From positions 88,994,084 to 89,058,083 of the forward strand of contig CM045770.1 in assembly GCA_025200525.1 (NCBI GenBank): 64,000 bases of DNA, in the 5' to 3' direction. Each line of letters opens with the position of its first letter. Position 1 is the stretch's first letter. This document shows positions 11,049-22,422 of the stretch, one piece after another. The stretch is from Camellia lanceoleosa. Lineage: Eukaryota > Streptophyta > Magnoliopsida > Ericales > Theaceae. Below the pieces are notes generated by a model that was given only the letters and a program-made list of their open reading frames with translations, ran no database searches and was not told where the DNA came from. Position numbers and translations under genes: made by a program.

Positions 11049-11889
11049 TCAAGCATAAACCAAACACTCATTCCGATGATCTTTCCGGTCACTGGCGGCC
11101 ACCAAAGTTCCGGCACCGGCCGGCCCAGCAAACTTGAAATGCAATTCTTCACAAAACACTCTCAAACTGGCCTGTCTCCTCCACAACGAGCTCGACCTAA
11201 ACGTCGTCGTCGCCATCATCCTCAACGCGAAACTCACCTCCTGTTTATTCCGATCCCTCACCAAATCCGGATGCTCTCCATTACCACCTCCTGGTGATTC
11301 GAATTAGTCGCCGACACAAATTTAATATTAAATGTCGTTTCCCCTCTAGTCCCCACATTTATATGCTCAGCTATAGCCAATGCCAGCACAGTCTCTTCGT
11401 GTACGATCACGCCTTCGATTTTCTCGAAAAAAAGTACTAGTTTCTCGTTAGAGTTGCTGATGGTAATGTTTGCGTCCCAATTCGCTCTCAAAGCGTGCCC
11501 CGAGACGTTGAATTCCGGGACTGACATGGATTGTATGAAGAATTGTGGGACGTCTGCGCCGAAGATAAGGAAGGTGAGGAGGCTGAGGAGGAATGCGCCG
11601 AGGAATAGGGCGATCATCATGGTGAGGATGAATCGGACGAATTTGAATCGGCCTGAGGATTCATGAGGTGAGGCGGCGTATTGTTGGGAGTAGTAGGCGG
11701 CAGGTGGTGGGGCGGTGTAGGGGTAAGGGTTGTTGTGGGGTTGGGGTAGTAGGGTGGTGGAGGGTAGTTTTGGTATTGTGGAGGGTAGGGTTGAGGTGGG
11801 TATTGTTGTTGTTGGGGGGAGAAGCCTGGGACTGGAGGGTACCCTGGAACGGAGGCTTGTTTGGATTGATCGTCACCGGTGGAAGCCAT
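11049..11889 (-). pseudogene. NDR1/HIN1-like (LEA2-domain) membrane protein gene, two frame breaks
   Basis: The start is the ATG at 11887-11889 (MASTGDDQSK). A Pro/Tyr/Gln-rich cytosolic N-terminus follows, then a basic GRFKFVRF motif and one membrane segment (about MIALFLGAFLLSLLTFLIF), then a LEA2-type domain with VPEFNVSGHAL and the NPN-like block ISNSNEKLVLFF. The C-terminus has LWRRQASLRVFCEELHF, typical of this family. These proteins sit in the plasma membrane and are linked to defence and stress responses (family knowledge). The frame changes twice: once in a run of C residues near 11740, and once between about 11262 and 11303. Either the gene is a recent pseudogene or these are assembly indels. 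Intronless, as most family members are. Confidence 0.85.
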
Positions 11890-12089
11890 GGGTGGTGTTG
11901 TTGAGGTGTGCGTGTTTGTCGATTTTTATTTTTATCTCTCTCCTCCTCTCCTCTCTCTCACATGGAAGAGGAAGAAAAAGAGGAAGAGAGATGGGGTGGA
12001 TGATGATGGCAATGGGTTTTACTATGTGAGAAGAGATTTGGGGGGAGAGGAAGAGAGATGGGTGCTTTGATGAGAGAGTAATTTAGAAG

Positions 12090-12148
<59 letters not shown>

Positions 12149-12290
12149 GAGATATGGGTGGTAATAGTTGACAATGAGGAGAAGCAAAGATTGGGAGAGA
12201 GATGAGGAATGTATATAGGAGACGTGCTTAATTTGTAATGAAGATTGCCTATATATGACATGGCTCACTTGGCAAATTATTGTTCTCACA
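11890..12290 (-). promoter_or_regulatory. 5' leader and proximal promoter of the NHL-like gene
   Basis: Upstream of the ATG the minus strand is CT-rich, as in many plant 5' leaders, and contains a (CA)n(CT)n microsatellite. ORFs on either strand here are translations of the microsatellite. No certain TATA box was picked out. Confidence 0.45.
12091..12142. repeat. Compound microsatellite (TG)n(GA)n
   Basis: About 11 TG units followed by about 15 GA units, in the leader region of the NHL-like gene. It is a likely length-variable marker. Confidence 0.95.
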
Positions 12291-13455
12291 AGCCTTCATG
12301 TAGGATGCCATTTGATAACATGATTAAAAATTACTCGATACTTTTCAAATATTTTGTTAAAATATTTGGTTATATTGTCAATGTGTTAGTTTCGACTAAT
12401 AAGAATTCGTAATATTTATTAACTGAGTTTTTTTTTAATTTTATTTCTTAACTATTTAATAAAGATGAATTAATACTTGAATTAATGAATAACTATAGTG
12501 ATATATATTTATATGGACACAAATTATTGTATGAAATTTTGAGTCATTTAGTGTTTGAAATTGTGTGCTACCAACATTATTCAAATAATGATATATGATA
12601 CATGTCATTGGGTCTTCTTCAAGATTGTGTTAAAATTATCTTAATACTAATTCAACTTATTTACTATTTTCTATTATCGTATCGTATCATCTTTTTTGTC
12701 CGTGTAGTATTAACACGTAATATCAAAAGTTTTCACCATTATCTAAAAGTACCAAATATATGAAAAAATGAAAAACAAAAATTGCACAAGTTAATTTCTA
12801 TTGAATAAAATTATTTATCAAAAAATTTGATTTCAACTTATTTCTATTTTTTTAATTTACAAAGAGTTTGGTTAACAAGTGTCCTAAGGGTGTTGGTTAA
12901 CTTCGGAATCTCTTTCGTTGCATGTCATCTTCCTGTATCTTTAATTTCATGCTGTTAAATGAAATTTTTCTTTACTGATCAAAAAAAAAAAAAAAAAACA
13001 AAGTGTTGGTTAACAATGTTGAAATTGATTGTAGAGAAGTGATTAAGACCCCCTCCAATCACCACCCCACCGACTACACACACGTAGGGACTGGTGATTA
13101 GAGAAAAAGGGCAAAAAAAAAAAATTTAGCCAATCACAGCCAGAGGGGGTCGAGAGTGCCTCCCTATGAGAGTCCAAATCATTTTTGTTGATTATATATT
13201 GCACATTATGTGCAAGTATTTCAAGTTTCTTATCAAGTGCTCTAAGGGCACTTATTAACAAAATCTCATTTACAAAAACTATATCCTACTATAATATTTT
13301 TTTCACCCGACCAAATCTAAATTTGCAGACAAAAAATACATTATCTTTCAATTAAAAATAAAAATATATTAATTATAAAATCTTATTTTACATACTTCTT
13401 TACATAAAATATATATATATATATATCATACCACGCTTTAATAATACTATTAGTA
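12291..13455. other. AT-rich intergenic sequence
   Basis: Low-complexity A/T-rich DNA with an A-run near 12981-12999. The ORF at 13043-13261 has no recognisable content. I see nothing else. Confidence 0.6.
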
Positions 13456-13791
13456 AAGGATAAATTACAAATACATTATCTGATATTTGCTTAAAATACA
13501 GATTACCTATGTCATTTGAAAAATTACAAAAACATTATTGTCAGAATTTTTTATTTAACAAAATTAATTGAAAAAATAAAATTCCTAACTGCTCTATATA
13601 CAATAATAAAATTACCTAAATTATTAATTAAAATAAATTTCTAAAATTTTTAAAAATTATTAGTTAACTTGATAATTTATTAATAAAAAAACTATTTATT
13701 ATGAAATTAGAAATTCAAAAGGCAAACTATAATTTCTAGAACTATATAAGACAAGCAAAGTTTCAGAAGATATATTTGTAATTTATCCTTA
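13456..13791. mobile_element. MITE-like element with terminal inverted repeats (GGATAAATTACA)
   Basis: The left end AAGGATAAATTACAAATAC is mirrored at the right end by TTTGTAATTTATCCTT, giving about 20-bp inverted termini on a 336-bp AT-rich, non-coding body. It is related in its ends to the elements at 13915, 19663 and 58359. Confidence 0.6.
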
Positions 13792-13914
13792 AATAAATTA
13801 TACATACCAGTTTCGTATCATACAAGTTGAACACTAATTTGACCACCTTTATACGAAGTTGTATATTCAAACATTTCCTAAAATGAGTGTTGGGGGAGTT
13901 ATTATTTTAATTTT

Positions 13915-14181
13915 GGATAAATTACATTGACATCTCTTGAAATTTATATTTATTATAGTTTCTCTTTTTACTTTTTGAAAATTAAATCTCCCTCTCTGAA
14001 GTTTAAAATTTTATTACAGATTGCTCCCTGAAGTTTAAAATTTCATAACAATTCTCCCTCTTACCATAATGATCATCATATATAAAATTAAATTAACAAA
14101 AGTTGTCAGTGTAATTTTCTAAATGTGAGAAAAAAAACTATAATAAATATAAACCTCAGGAGGTATCAATATAATTTACCT
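13915..14181. mobile_element. MITE-like element, TAAATTACA inverted termini
   Basis: The left end GGATAAATTACATTGACATC is mirrored by the right end, whose reverse complement reads GGTAAATTATATTGATACC. The similarity extends inward for about 50 bp (TTTATATTTATTATAGTTT on both arms). Non-coding, 267 bp. Confidence 0.7.
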
Positions 14182-14710
14182 TTTAGTTTTTAATTATTTT
14201 AGCAAGCTAAAATTTTTGTATCTAAAAACATAATTAATTTTTTTTATAATTAGATATGATATTTGTAAAAAAAAAAATGAAATGATTATCAATTTGATAT
14301 GATATTTTAATTTATTAATTATTTTAATCTATTTTATTATTTTATAAATTTTAGCCTAAAACGCCAAAATATACCCTCTGCCAAACAACCCCAAAGACTT
14401 GTCAATTTCATTGGTACTACTAAGTACATTGCTTAAAGAGTAAGTTAAAGTTTGGAAAGATTAAATAAGGCCAAGTTTGGCATCCCAATATAAGTGCACT
14501 TATTTTATCTTTTTTTCTTTTTTGAGTCACATCAATTAACTTTTTATAAAATATGGGTTAGATTTGGATTGAATTTGAAATGATGTATCAGAAAAGTGAT
14601 GTGACTTAAATAAAATGATGTATCTTAAATAAGATAATGTCTTTTTAACTTTTTAAATTTTTTTAAAGATGCCAAACTTAACCTAATACTGTTTACATAA
14701 CAAAAATATA

Positions 14711-14999
14711 AGCCTTGTTTGGTTTGTATTTTTCAAAAATTTTTGAAAAAAATTCTCTACAAATAAGTTTTCAAAAGTAATCAAACCAAACAAATTTTTC
14801 CAAAAAAATTTCCCTAAACTTGTTTGGTTTACAAGTTTTTCAAACAAATCTCTCTCTTATACACATCAAATCAATTACTTTTTCCAAAACTCTCTCTCAA
14901 AATAATTTTTCAAAACATCTTTTGAAAAAACCAAACCAAACAACTTTTCGTACCTTTTATCTTTAAAACTCATCTCCCAAAATCAAACCAAACATTCCC
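14711..14999. mobile_element. MITE-like element with CCTTGTTTGGTTTG termini
   Basis: Begins GCCTTGTTTGGTTTG and ends with AATCAAACCAAACATTCCC; internal CCAAACCAAACAA and TTTGGTTTACAAG copies make the body partly self-complementary. Plants commonly carry short non-coding elements of this type. Exact ends are uncertain. Confidence 0.55.
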
Positions 15000-15501
15000 A
15001 TAACCTGCCATGTCTTTTTCAACAAACCCAACAGACAAAGCAATAGAGCTTTTATGTATGCTGCAAAATAAGCATTAAATTACTAGGAAAAGTCGTAATT
15101 TCAAAAAGTAAATAAAAAAGACTTCAAAATGAAAAATACAATATAAATTTCAATTCAATATAATGAAAGTAACATCAAAATAAATTTAATTCACACATTT
15201 TGCATAAATAATACAAGTCTACCAATGAAAAAGCAGTTAAAAAGGGTCTTTCAAAAAGATTTGATTATTCTATTGATGATGATATTACAAACAAGTTTGA
15301 AGTCTAAACTACCCACAAAAAGCTTCCAAACCCTTTATTCATTTCTACAAACATAGCTTGGCTAAAGCAAAACACACCTATATTGCCTACTACTAACTAA
15401 TATTTTCTCAAACAAACTTCTAGTTCTTCTTGAACCTTTTATTTCATTATCATTGAATGCCACAAAGTTGAAACCTTTACATTGGTTATGGCAAGAGAAG
15501 C

Positions 15502-17409
15502 TCAATAGGTCCAATCCTGAGGCAAGCCCATATCAGGAGGAAGATGATAATGGCACTCTTCTTGCTTCCCCACAACATCCATTTTCATTGGACTCCCATG
15601 AGGAATGACTTTGGTCTCCTTTTTGTTTCTCACACCTGCCACAACATATAAAAGAAACTTAACTATCTTTTACGCTAGACTGCGTTTAAATTTTGAATTT
15701 CATCAAGAATTTGTTGAGTAAAAAGAAATTGGAAGGAAAAGTTACAAATTGCTCCACAAAAAATAATGACATACATACAAAAGAGAACAATGATATACAA
15801 ATAGAAATTTTGTACAAAAAAATTCCTATAGATGAATGACATGGCAAAATTATGTTCATTCATTTCAAATAAAAAAAACCCAATCAAGTGATTTACAATT
15901 TTCAAAATGCCACTACTACATTTTTGTAAGACTTTTTGTATGAATTTTTTGGTTACAAATCATTTAGAATGATGTGGCTCAATGTAAACATTATTCTTGT
16001 AACATTTTTTCTATATAAGTTTTTTTATGACTAGAGTTTTTCCTCAACAAATCTTTAGATCAAAACACAGCGTTCATGTGTATTGAGTCTTGGATTTGTG
16101 GAGATACAAAAATAAAAAAATGAATTGAATGAAAGCTAAATTTTCAATTTTTCTTATATATTTTTTCCCTAAAAATTTAAAATCCAAATACAACATTAAT
16201 TGATTGAGAGTATGAAGGAAAGCAAGCAAAAAATATAGAACCAAAAGCAACTAACTTAACTCAATCACATCCTAACAAATGCAAAAATATAATACACACA
16301 CAAAACAAAAACAAAAAAACAAAAAACTATTTAGGGTTTGAATAGTGTAAATTATTCTTGTCCTACTCCAAATTTTCTCTCCTTATCTTTCTCATATATA
16401 GAGAAGACATTAATCAAGCACTCTCACAGTAACCAAAAGAAGCATTCTGAAATCTGCATTGCTTTTTACCAAAACCAAACATGTATCAACTGACCACAAC
16501 CCAATATACCAGCCAGAGGATGGGACTGGACAAACCCCCTATTATTTTTAGCTGAAGAAGGAAATTCATTATTGGAAATTCATTATTCCCAAAGTTGTTT
16601 TGGTTTCTTCATATAAACTGGAAAGCATACAAATTGCATATTTTCATAAAATAACAGTGGACCCATAGAGAAGCAGAGCCTTAATTACATCTAGGTTAGG
16701 TATATCTAAAAAAATAAAAAATTTACTTAAAATATTAAAAAAAAATTCAATAAAAATAAAAATAAAAATAAAAACACGAAATACAAAAAATTGAATTCAA
16801 AATATTGGACCCGTTTTCTGGCCATTTTATAGGAACTCACACACAACCATGGTCTAAAAATTTAATGAAATTTTGGAATAAAACAGCTTCTAAACCATTA
16901 GCAAAATAAAAATAAAAATAGAAGAGGGAGTCCCTTTCCTTAACTATATATCCCAAAAAAAGGTGGGCCCAAAAAAAACATTGCAGGAGAAAATAATGGA
17001 AAAATGCAAAGCTACATATTCAAAAAAAAATTAAAAAAATTATAAAGTATATAAACAAATAATTTTAAATTTAACATGATGTGAGTTACATTCAACATAA
17101 ATTTAATCACTACATTTTATTTTTTAAATAATTTTTAAAAAAAAAAAGGTTTTTGGAATGCATAGTATTCTTACAAAATTTGTATACATAATTTTTTACC
17201 AAAACAATATAAACATTAGCATTTTACAAATAAATATTATTTTAATAGTTATTTTTTATAAATTATAAATAATAGGCCTACACAAATAATACTAGTGTGA
17301 AGTGAAGAGTGTAAGTTCAAATCTTAAAGCTTATACAAATTGTGTTGTAGGTTTTGATTTGTGGCACTAAATTGGATGGCACTAATGCCCCTAATTTCCA
17401 TATAAAGTA

Positions 17410-17440
<31 letters not shown>

Positions 17441-19486
17441 GTTACCAAAAATGGAAATTAGAGACATTAGTGCCCCCAATTTAGTGCCACAAAACATTTT
17501 CCATTGTCCCGAATGAAATGATTGACCCCCGGAACAGTCAAACATGACCCGTTAAATCTTAAAGCTTCACAATTACATATTTTCATCCCAAAAAAAAAAA
17601 ATCATTATAAATTATCATAACACTCTTCTTACTTTTCATATGTCTTTTTATAAAAAATTAAAAAATTATTAAAACAACTTATTTTTAAACAAGACCTGAA
17701 ATGTCCCAAAAGTTTTGTAAATAAATTCTGTTCGCTCCGTACTAAAAATATATATATATATAGAAAAATGCTTTGAATCTTTAATTTTTGAGCTCTAAAG
17801 GTAGCTCTAATGAGTTGGCAATGGGCTCCACCCACAGTGATGTGATGTTTTGGTCTTGATTTGTTTTTATTTTATTTTTTTTATTCATTGCCATGTCATT
17901 AGTGCTCCATTAGAGCACCAAAATTAATGGTCTGAATCATTATTGATATATATATATATATATATAATAATCATCCTATCCATTTTTCTCTTACCGACTA
18001 CATTTCTTTTGCTTTTTACCCTTTGCCAAAACAAACATTATGAAGTATATGAGCAAATAACACTTTGCCCATTTTATATTTAGTTACTTTTTTTACTTTG
18101 ATTCTGAAAGTTTATATTTTTTTAAATTTAGTCATTCATATTTAAGTTTTTCTTAATTTATTTCTAAAATTAATTTACGTTTAAAATTATATAAAAAATA
18201 AAAAAATGATATATTAATAGTCATGTATCATATAAATATTTTATTATATATACCTCACTACACAGATACAAACCTCAATATAATATATTTTTTATATTAT
18301 ATGATATTTTCCGTTTAATTTTGAATAAAAATTAATTTTAAGAGTAAAATGAAAAAAAAATAAAAAATTGAAACATAAACGGCCCAAAATGGAAATAAAC
18401 AAACCCAAAGTGAGACAAACACCAAACAAACGTAAAAGGGGCAAAATGATAATTTACCGTAAATATATATATATATATATATGCATGAAAATATATTGAA
18501 TGAGCAAAATTTTGAAATCTCAAAATTTAAACTAAACCAAACCAAATAGTAGCATTAAGTATATTAACCAAACAGTACTATACACACACTCAGCAATGTA
18601 ACTAATTTCTTCAAAAAAAAAAAAAAAAAAAAAATTACTCACAAACAATAGCATTAAATATGCGAGGAACAGACAAAAAAAAAAAGGCATAGGAAGTGAA
18701 AAGAGTTGATGAAAAATGCATTACTTACTCTGTCGCCTTCTACCATCGGCGGTGGTGATGGGGGCGGAGACGGCAGCGCGTGGAAGAAACACACCAGTTC
18801 CGCCGTACTCTCTCACAAAACCGCCGCCGCCGCGCATGCCAAGCCCGGTTCTCTGCCGGTTTTCCAACAGCCGGTTCTGCAAAAGCCGGTTCTGTTCTTT
18901 CTGCAAAACCCTAGCCCTTGTTTCCATAAAGCTCTCAACCCGCTAAAAAACAAAAAAGAAAGACCACCCATCAGCATCAACAAAAGCTGAAAACGCACAA
19001 ACCATGAAAGAGACAAACCCAGTACTACAAACAAAACAAAACATAACAAAGAAAAAAAGACAGCGGTTTTTACCTGAGGTTGAACAGGGCTTATAATCTG
19101 ATGTGGGTAATAAACCGGCCTAGAACCCACCCACAGGTTCAACCCATGAAAACCAAGTCCATTACCAACCCCAAAACCTCCATCGATGGTAAGATACCCG
19201 GTCGGCAAAGAACCCATCGAATCGTACCGAACCGGTCCGAACCGCTAAAAACCCACAAAAAACAAAAATCAGACCGCCATGAAAACAGCTTAAAAACACG
19301 ACAGAGAGAGATGGGTACCTGGGTTTGGTTGCGGTGATGATCACGGAAAGCCAAGGCAGCGAAGCGATGAGCGAGGTCGGAGGGGAAGTATGGTCTGGTA
19401 AATTTGGAAGGGATTTCCTCGAGAGGGAAGATATCAGAAGGAAGCCATAGCTCTCCATCGTCCAAATTTGGAGGAAAGTCCGCCAT
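15502..19486 (-). CDS. Four-exon gene for a conserved plant protein of unknown function (228 aa)
   Basis: Exons by reading frame and splice sites: 19319-19486 (ATG at 19484-19486), 19074-19244, 18729-18942 and 15502-15635 (TGA at 15502-15504). Donors are CAG/GTACCC, CAG/GTAAAA and AGA/GTAAGT; acceptors are TTTTTAG, TTTTTTAG and TGGCAG. Phases are 0, 0 and 1 and join without a stop, for 687 nt in total. Recognisable blocks are GELWLPSDIF near the N-terminus, RFGPVRYDS at the start of exon 2, a basic ESFMETRARVLQKEQNRLL helix in exon 3, FVREYGGTGVFLPR, and the C-terminus HLPPDMGLPQDWTY. I recall these blocks from an uncharacterised plant-specific family without a known activity. No signal peptide or membrane segment is visible. 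The last intron is 3093 bp and contains a hairpin and a MITE. It appears intact. Confidence 0.9.
17357..17494. repeat. Hairpin-forming inverted repeat in intron 3
   Basis: About 44-bp arms (17358-17402 and 17451-17494) containing GTGGCACTAAATTGG and its complement, separated by an A-rich spacer of about 48 bp. It lies inside the 3.1-kb intron, so it would be transcribed with the gene. Likely a small foldback transposon. Confidence 0.75.
17766..17942. mobile_element. MITE-like inverted-repeat element in intron 3
   Basis: The left arm (AATGCTTTGAATCTTTAATT...AGCTCTAA) pairs with the right arm, whose reverse complement begins AATGATTCAGACCATTAATT and includes GGTGCTCTAATGGAGC. It is 177 bp and flanked by AT microsatellites. 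Part of its sequence (CTCTAATGAGTTGGCA and AAAACATCACATC-like) recurs at 21643-21763. Confidence 0.65.
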
Positions 19487-19662
19487 TTCTAGAGAGAGAA
19501 AGAAGTGAGTGAGAGTAGTGTAGTGTTTGATTTTGGAGAGAGAAACAAGGGGGGAATTTCAAGGGTCTAAAGCGGGATGTTCTTTAGAGAGAAAGAGAGA
19601 GAATGGTTGAGAGAGAAAGAAGTTTGCCATCAAAATGACGTTACGAGTTTTCTCTCTCTATA
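19487..19662 (-). promoter_or_regulatory. Leader/proximal promoter of the four-exon gene
   Basis: Immediately upstream of the ATG the minus strand is rich in TCTCTC pyrimidine stretches, typical of plant 5' leaders. The intact sequence upstream is only about 175 bp before a MITE-like element begins, so much of the regulatory region may be that element. Confidence 0.45.
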
Positions 19663-20945
19663 GGTAAATTACACTTTCTACCCTTGATATTTGATATTTT
19701 TATTTTGGCCTTTAAATTTTTTTTTTTAAACTTTAACTTTATATATTTAAAAAAAAATTATTTTTAAAAATATATTCTTTTTAAATTAGAAAGAAAATAT
19801 CAAGTTAATTGTTACCTCACATATTAAAAAAATTATGTTTGAGTTTGAATTTGTGTCGAATAATAAAATATTTTTATATTACCTAATTGTCAATATATTA
19901 TTTTCTGTGTAATTTTAAAAGGGTACTTTTCCATAAATCTCTTTTTACTTATTTATATTTCATTTGGTCCACATTATTATTTTATATTCTAATAAGTCTT
20001 ATGAGTGAAACAATTATCAAAATGCCGTGATATGAATGTTCACGCCGTTAATATGAATGTTCATATTCTTAATGTGAAAGTTAACATATCAATGTGAATG
20101 TTCACACTATCAGTGTGAACATTTACACGTCAATGTGAATATTCACCATGTAAAATATGAATGTTTACATTACCAAATTGCTAACCGTTCAAAAAATAAT
20201 TATAAGGGTAAAAATGTCCATAAAATATTTTAAATATGAAAATTAGGATTTGGTAAATCAAATGTTCAAATAATATGATTTATTGTAATATAAGAATATC
20301 TTATAGACTAATTAGGATACAAACACTTAAAAAAAGATTTTCTAATTAAATCTCTCAATTTTAAACATAAGTTAGTTTGTTGGAGTAAATAAAAAATGAT
20401 ACAACTTATCTCATGTTAAGATCTCAACAAAAGAGAATTTTAGAAGCCTATAAAGTCTACCACGGATCCCATTTAATTATCTGAATCCTTCATTTTGTAT
20501 AACTCTCAATGTATATTATTTATAATAAAAAAAATTAGTTTGATTCAATAATTATAACTTTTTTCATTTTATTGCATTTGTCTTTGAAAAAATTAACGAT
20601 AAACATATTCTTAAAATAGACCATTTATTTTTTTAAAGATAAATGTAATAATATAAAAAAGTTACGGTTATTAAATCATCCTAAATTTTTTTTATAAATA
20701 ATATATATTAATAGTTTTACAAAATAAACGGTTTAAATCATTAAAATGAGACTAATTGGGCTTCTTATGGGCCCTTCAAGTTTTCTTATATTGAAATTTT
20801 AATTTGAGAGAAACCCAACCCATTAACAAAATTTGAAACATAAAGACTAAAATGAAAAAAATAAAATTTAACGGCCAAAGTATACAAAAATAAAATAAAT
20901 TAAGTTTTAAAAATTAATATGAAAGGGACAAAAGTGTAATTTACC
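19663..20945. mobile_element. Long MITE-like element with GGTAAATTACAC termini
   Basis: The left end GGTAAATTACACTTTCTACC and the reverse complement of the right end, GGTAAATTACACTTTTGTCC, match, and the similarity continues inward for roughly 80 bp (TTTTGGCC.TTAAATTTT). 1.28 kb, AT-rich, no coding capacity. It abuts the leader of the gene at 15502-19486 and contains the palindromic cluster at 20027-20185. Confidence 0.65.
20027..20185. repeat. Tandem short palindromic units, (A)TGTGAATGTTCACAT type
   Basis: About seven degenerate units of roughly 20 bp, such as TGAATGTTCACGCCGTTAA, ATGTGAATGTTCACAC and GTGTGAACATTTACACG, in both orientations. Each unit is itself nearly palindromic. Confidence 0.8.
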
Positions 20946-21484
20946 CCTCTGTATAACATGGACCTTCACGAGACCACTCGCCAATGAGAAATCGGGCGTG
21001 GGCCGTATTAATCGGCGCTCGTCTCCACTACTCGGCCGTTTTGGCTTCTCACACTCATACCATACCATCCCTTCTGTCGCACTTTTCTTCTGATTTTCTT
21101 AGGAATTGTTTTGATTCTTAAATAGATGTATTTTTTTAATTTTTTTTAGATTAAAAAATTAAAGAAAAAAATATAAATATTTAGGTTAATTTTTTATGAA
21201 AATTTTTTTGTATAAATTAGTGTATAAAGAAAAATTAGAATTGAGAGTGTGTAATTGTAATTTTTGATTTTTGATAAATAGTGATAATTTTTTAATTTTT
21301 TGAGTAATTTTTTGATTTTTTTTTTAATTTGTCAAACTTGGCTTTACTCTCGCGTGTATGGAAAGCGTATCTACTCGCTGGTTCGTAGTGACACCGTTCC
21401 TGTTGGACTAAGTGGGCGAAGTGAGTTTAACCTGGGATGAAGGGTGGCAGAATTAGAGGGCGAGTATAATGATTATCCGTACTT
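20946..21484. other. Intergenic sequence, partly GC-richer, no gene seen
   Basis: Two short stretches (20955-21075 and 21345-21480) are less AT-rich and contain CpG dinucleotides, but no ORF or splice-compatible coding block was found. They could be remnants of a promoter or of a gene edge. Confidence 0.4.
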
Positions 21485-21586
21485 GACGACGTAGGCCTTG
21501 GCTGTGTGGCAAGGCTGCTATGATATGTTGCGTTGGCAGAAAATCAACTGATGCGGATGCAATCTGACACGTGTCAATTTGTAACA
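21485..21586. repeat. Dispersed repeat, copy 1 (contains a TGACACGTGTCA palindrome)
   Basis: Shares ATGTTGCGTTGGCAGAAAAT, GATGCGGATGC and GACACGTGTCAA..TGTAAC in the same order with 59910-60033. CACGTG is the plant G-box core. Confidence 0.8.
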
Positions 21587-21642
21587 TGCCATAAGCCGCG
21601 ATGGTAGTAGGACTGATTTTAAAGGAAACAACAATGCTATAG

Positions 21643-21763
21643 ACCTCTAAAAGTAGAGTTCTAAAAGAACTCTAATGAGTTGGCATGTCTAAAAAAAAAA
21701 AAAATTTCAAGCCAAAACATCACATCTATTAGATTTTATTTTAGATCTCTCAAGCATTTTCTT
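21643..21763. mobile_element. Small MITE-like element related to 17766-17942
   Basis: AATGCTATAGACCTCTAAAA at the left pairs loosely with the reverse complement of AGATCTCTCAAGCATTTT at the right, and the core CTCTAATGAGTTGGCA is shared with the intronic element at 17766. Confidence 0.5.
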
Positions 21764-21788
21764 AAAAAAAATCTTATTAACAATATTT

Positions 21789-22096
21789 TGTCTTCATTTG
21801 AGATGTATTATGATTTTATTTTTATGATTTAAATCGTTATTTTGTAAGATTTATTGAATACTTTATGTCTACCAAAAATCATATTAATTGAATATTAAAA
21901 ATTATATAATCGATAACCAAAAAAAAAAAATAAGTTTTTCTTTTGAGAAATAGCATAAACAATATACAATTCGATCATATAGTTATTAATATTCGATTAA
22001 TATGATTTTTGGTAGGCATAAATTACTCAACAAACCCTACAATATGAACGGTTTAAATCATAAAAATAAAATTATAATATACCTCAAATAGAGACA
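21789..22096. mobile_element. Foldback element with about 125-bp inverted arms
   Basis: Arms 21789-21913 and 21965-22096 are close reverse complements (TGTCT.CATTTGAG..GTATTAT at the ends; ACCAAAAATCATATTAAT in both), separated by about 50 bp. Non-coding. A MITE or similar foldback element is most likely. Confidence 0.85.
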
Positions 22097-22361
22097 CCAC
22101 AATCACTAATGTGCTTTGAGCACAACAGAGACCTGTTCCTTTTAAAAAACCCGAAAATCCAAAAACTGGTCCGATTCAAATATTTGATTGATAAAAAAAT
22201 AAAATAAAATATTTGATTTGATTTGATTTTCTTTAATTGTTAAAATAAATAAATTTTATTATGATTCTATTTTAATTGTTAAAATAAATAAATCATGTTT
22301 CACAATTCAATTTTATAATTATAATTTAAAATTGAATTAGACAATTTAAATATATAAATAT

Positions 22362-22422
22362 TAGCAGCTGAAGCACACACAATGCATATACAAATTAAGA
22401 AAAAAGTTATATTATGCTATTA
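22362..22422. repeat. Dispersed repeat, copy 1 (unoccupied counterpart of LTR site)
   Basis: Similar over about 60 bp to 23704-23768 (AGCACACACAATGCAT..ACAAATTAAGAAAAAAGTTATAT versus a CpG-containing version). Confidence 0.75.

Larger units (their letters stand above)
15636..18728 (-). other. Intron 3 of the four-exon gene (3093 bp)
   Basis: Bounded by donor GTAAGT at 18728-18723 and acceptor CAG at 15638-15636 on the minus strand, with exon phases that agree. AT-rich, with A-runs, several (AT)n tracts (17939-17966, 18462-18482) and two inverted-repeat elements. Short ORFs here (15675-15905, 17324-17545, 17629-17835, 18315-18545) are chance. Confidence 0.82.

Noticed and set aside
11668..12070. 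Plus-strand ORFs rich in Gly/Val/Trp
   Set aside because: They are antisense shadows of the Pro-rich N-terminus and leader of the NHL-like gene.
12022..12289. ORFs with Ser-Leu and Thr-His repeats
   Set aside because: Direct translation of the (TG)n(GA)n microsatellite.
18706..19486. Several ORFs on both strands near 18.7-19.5 kb
   Set aside because: Most run through introns; only the spliced minus-strand model keeps the conserved blocks in one chain.
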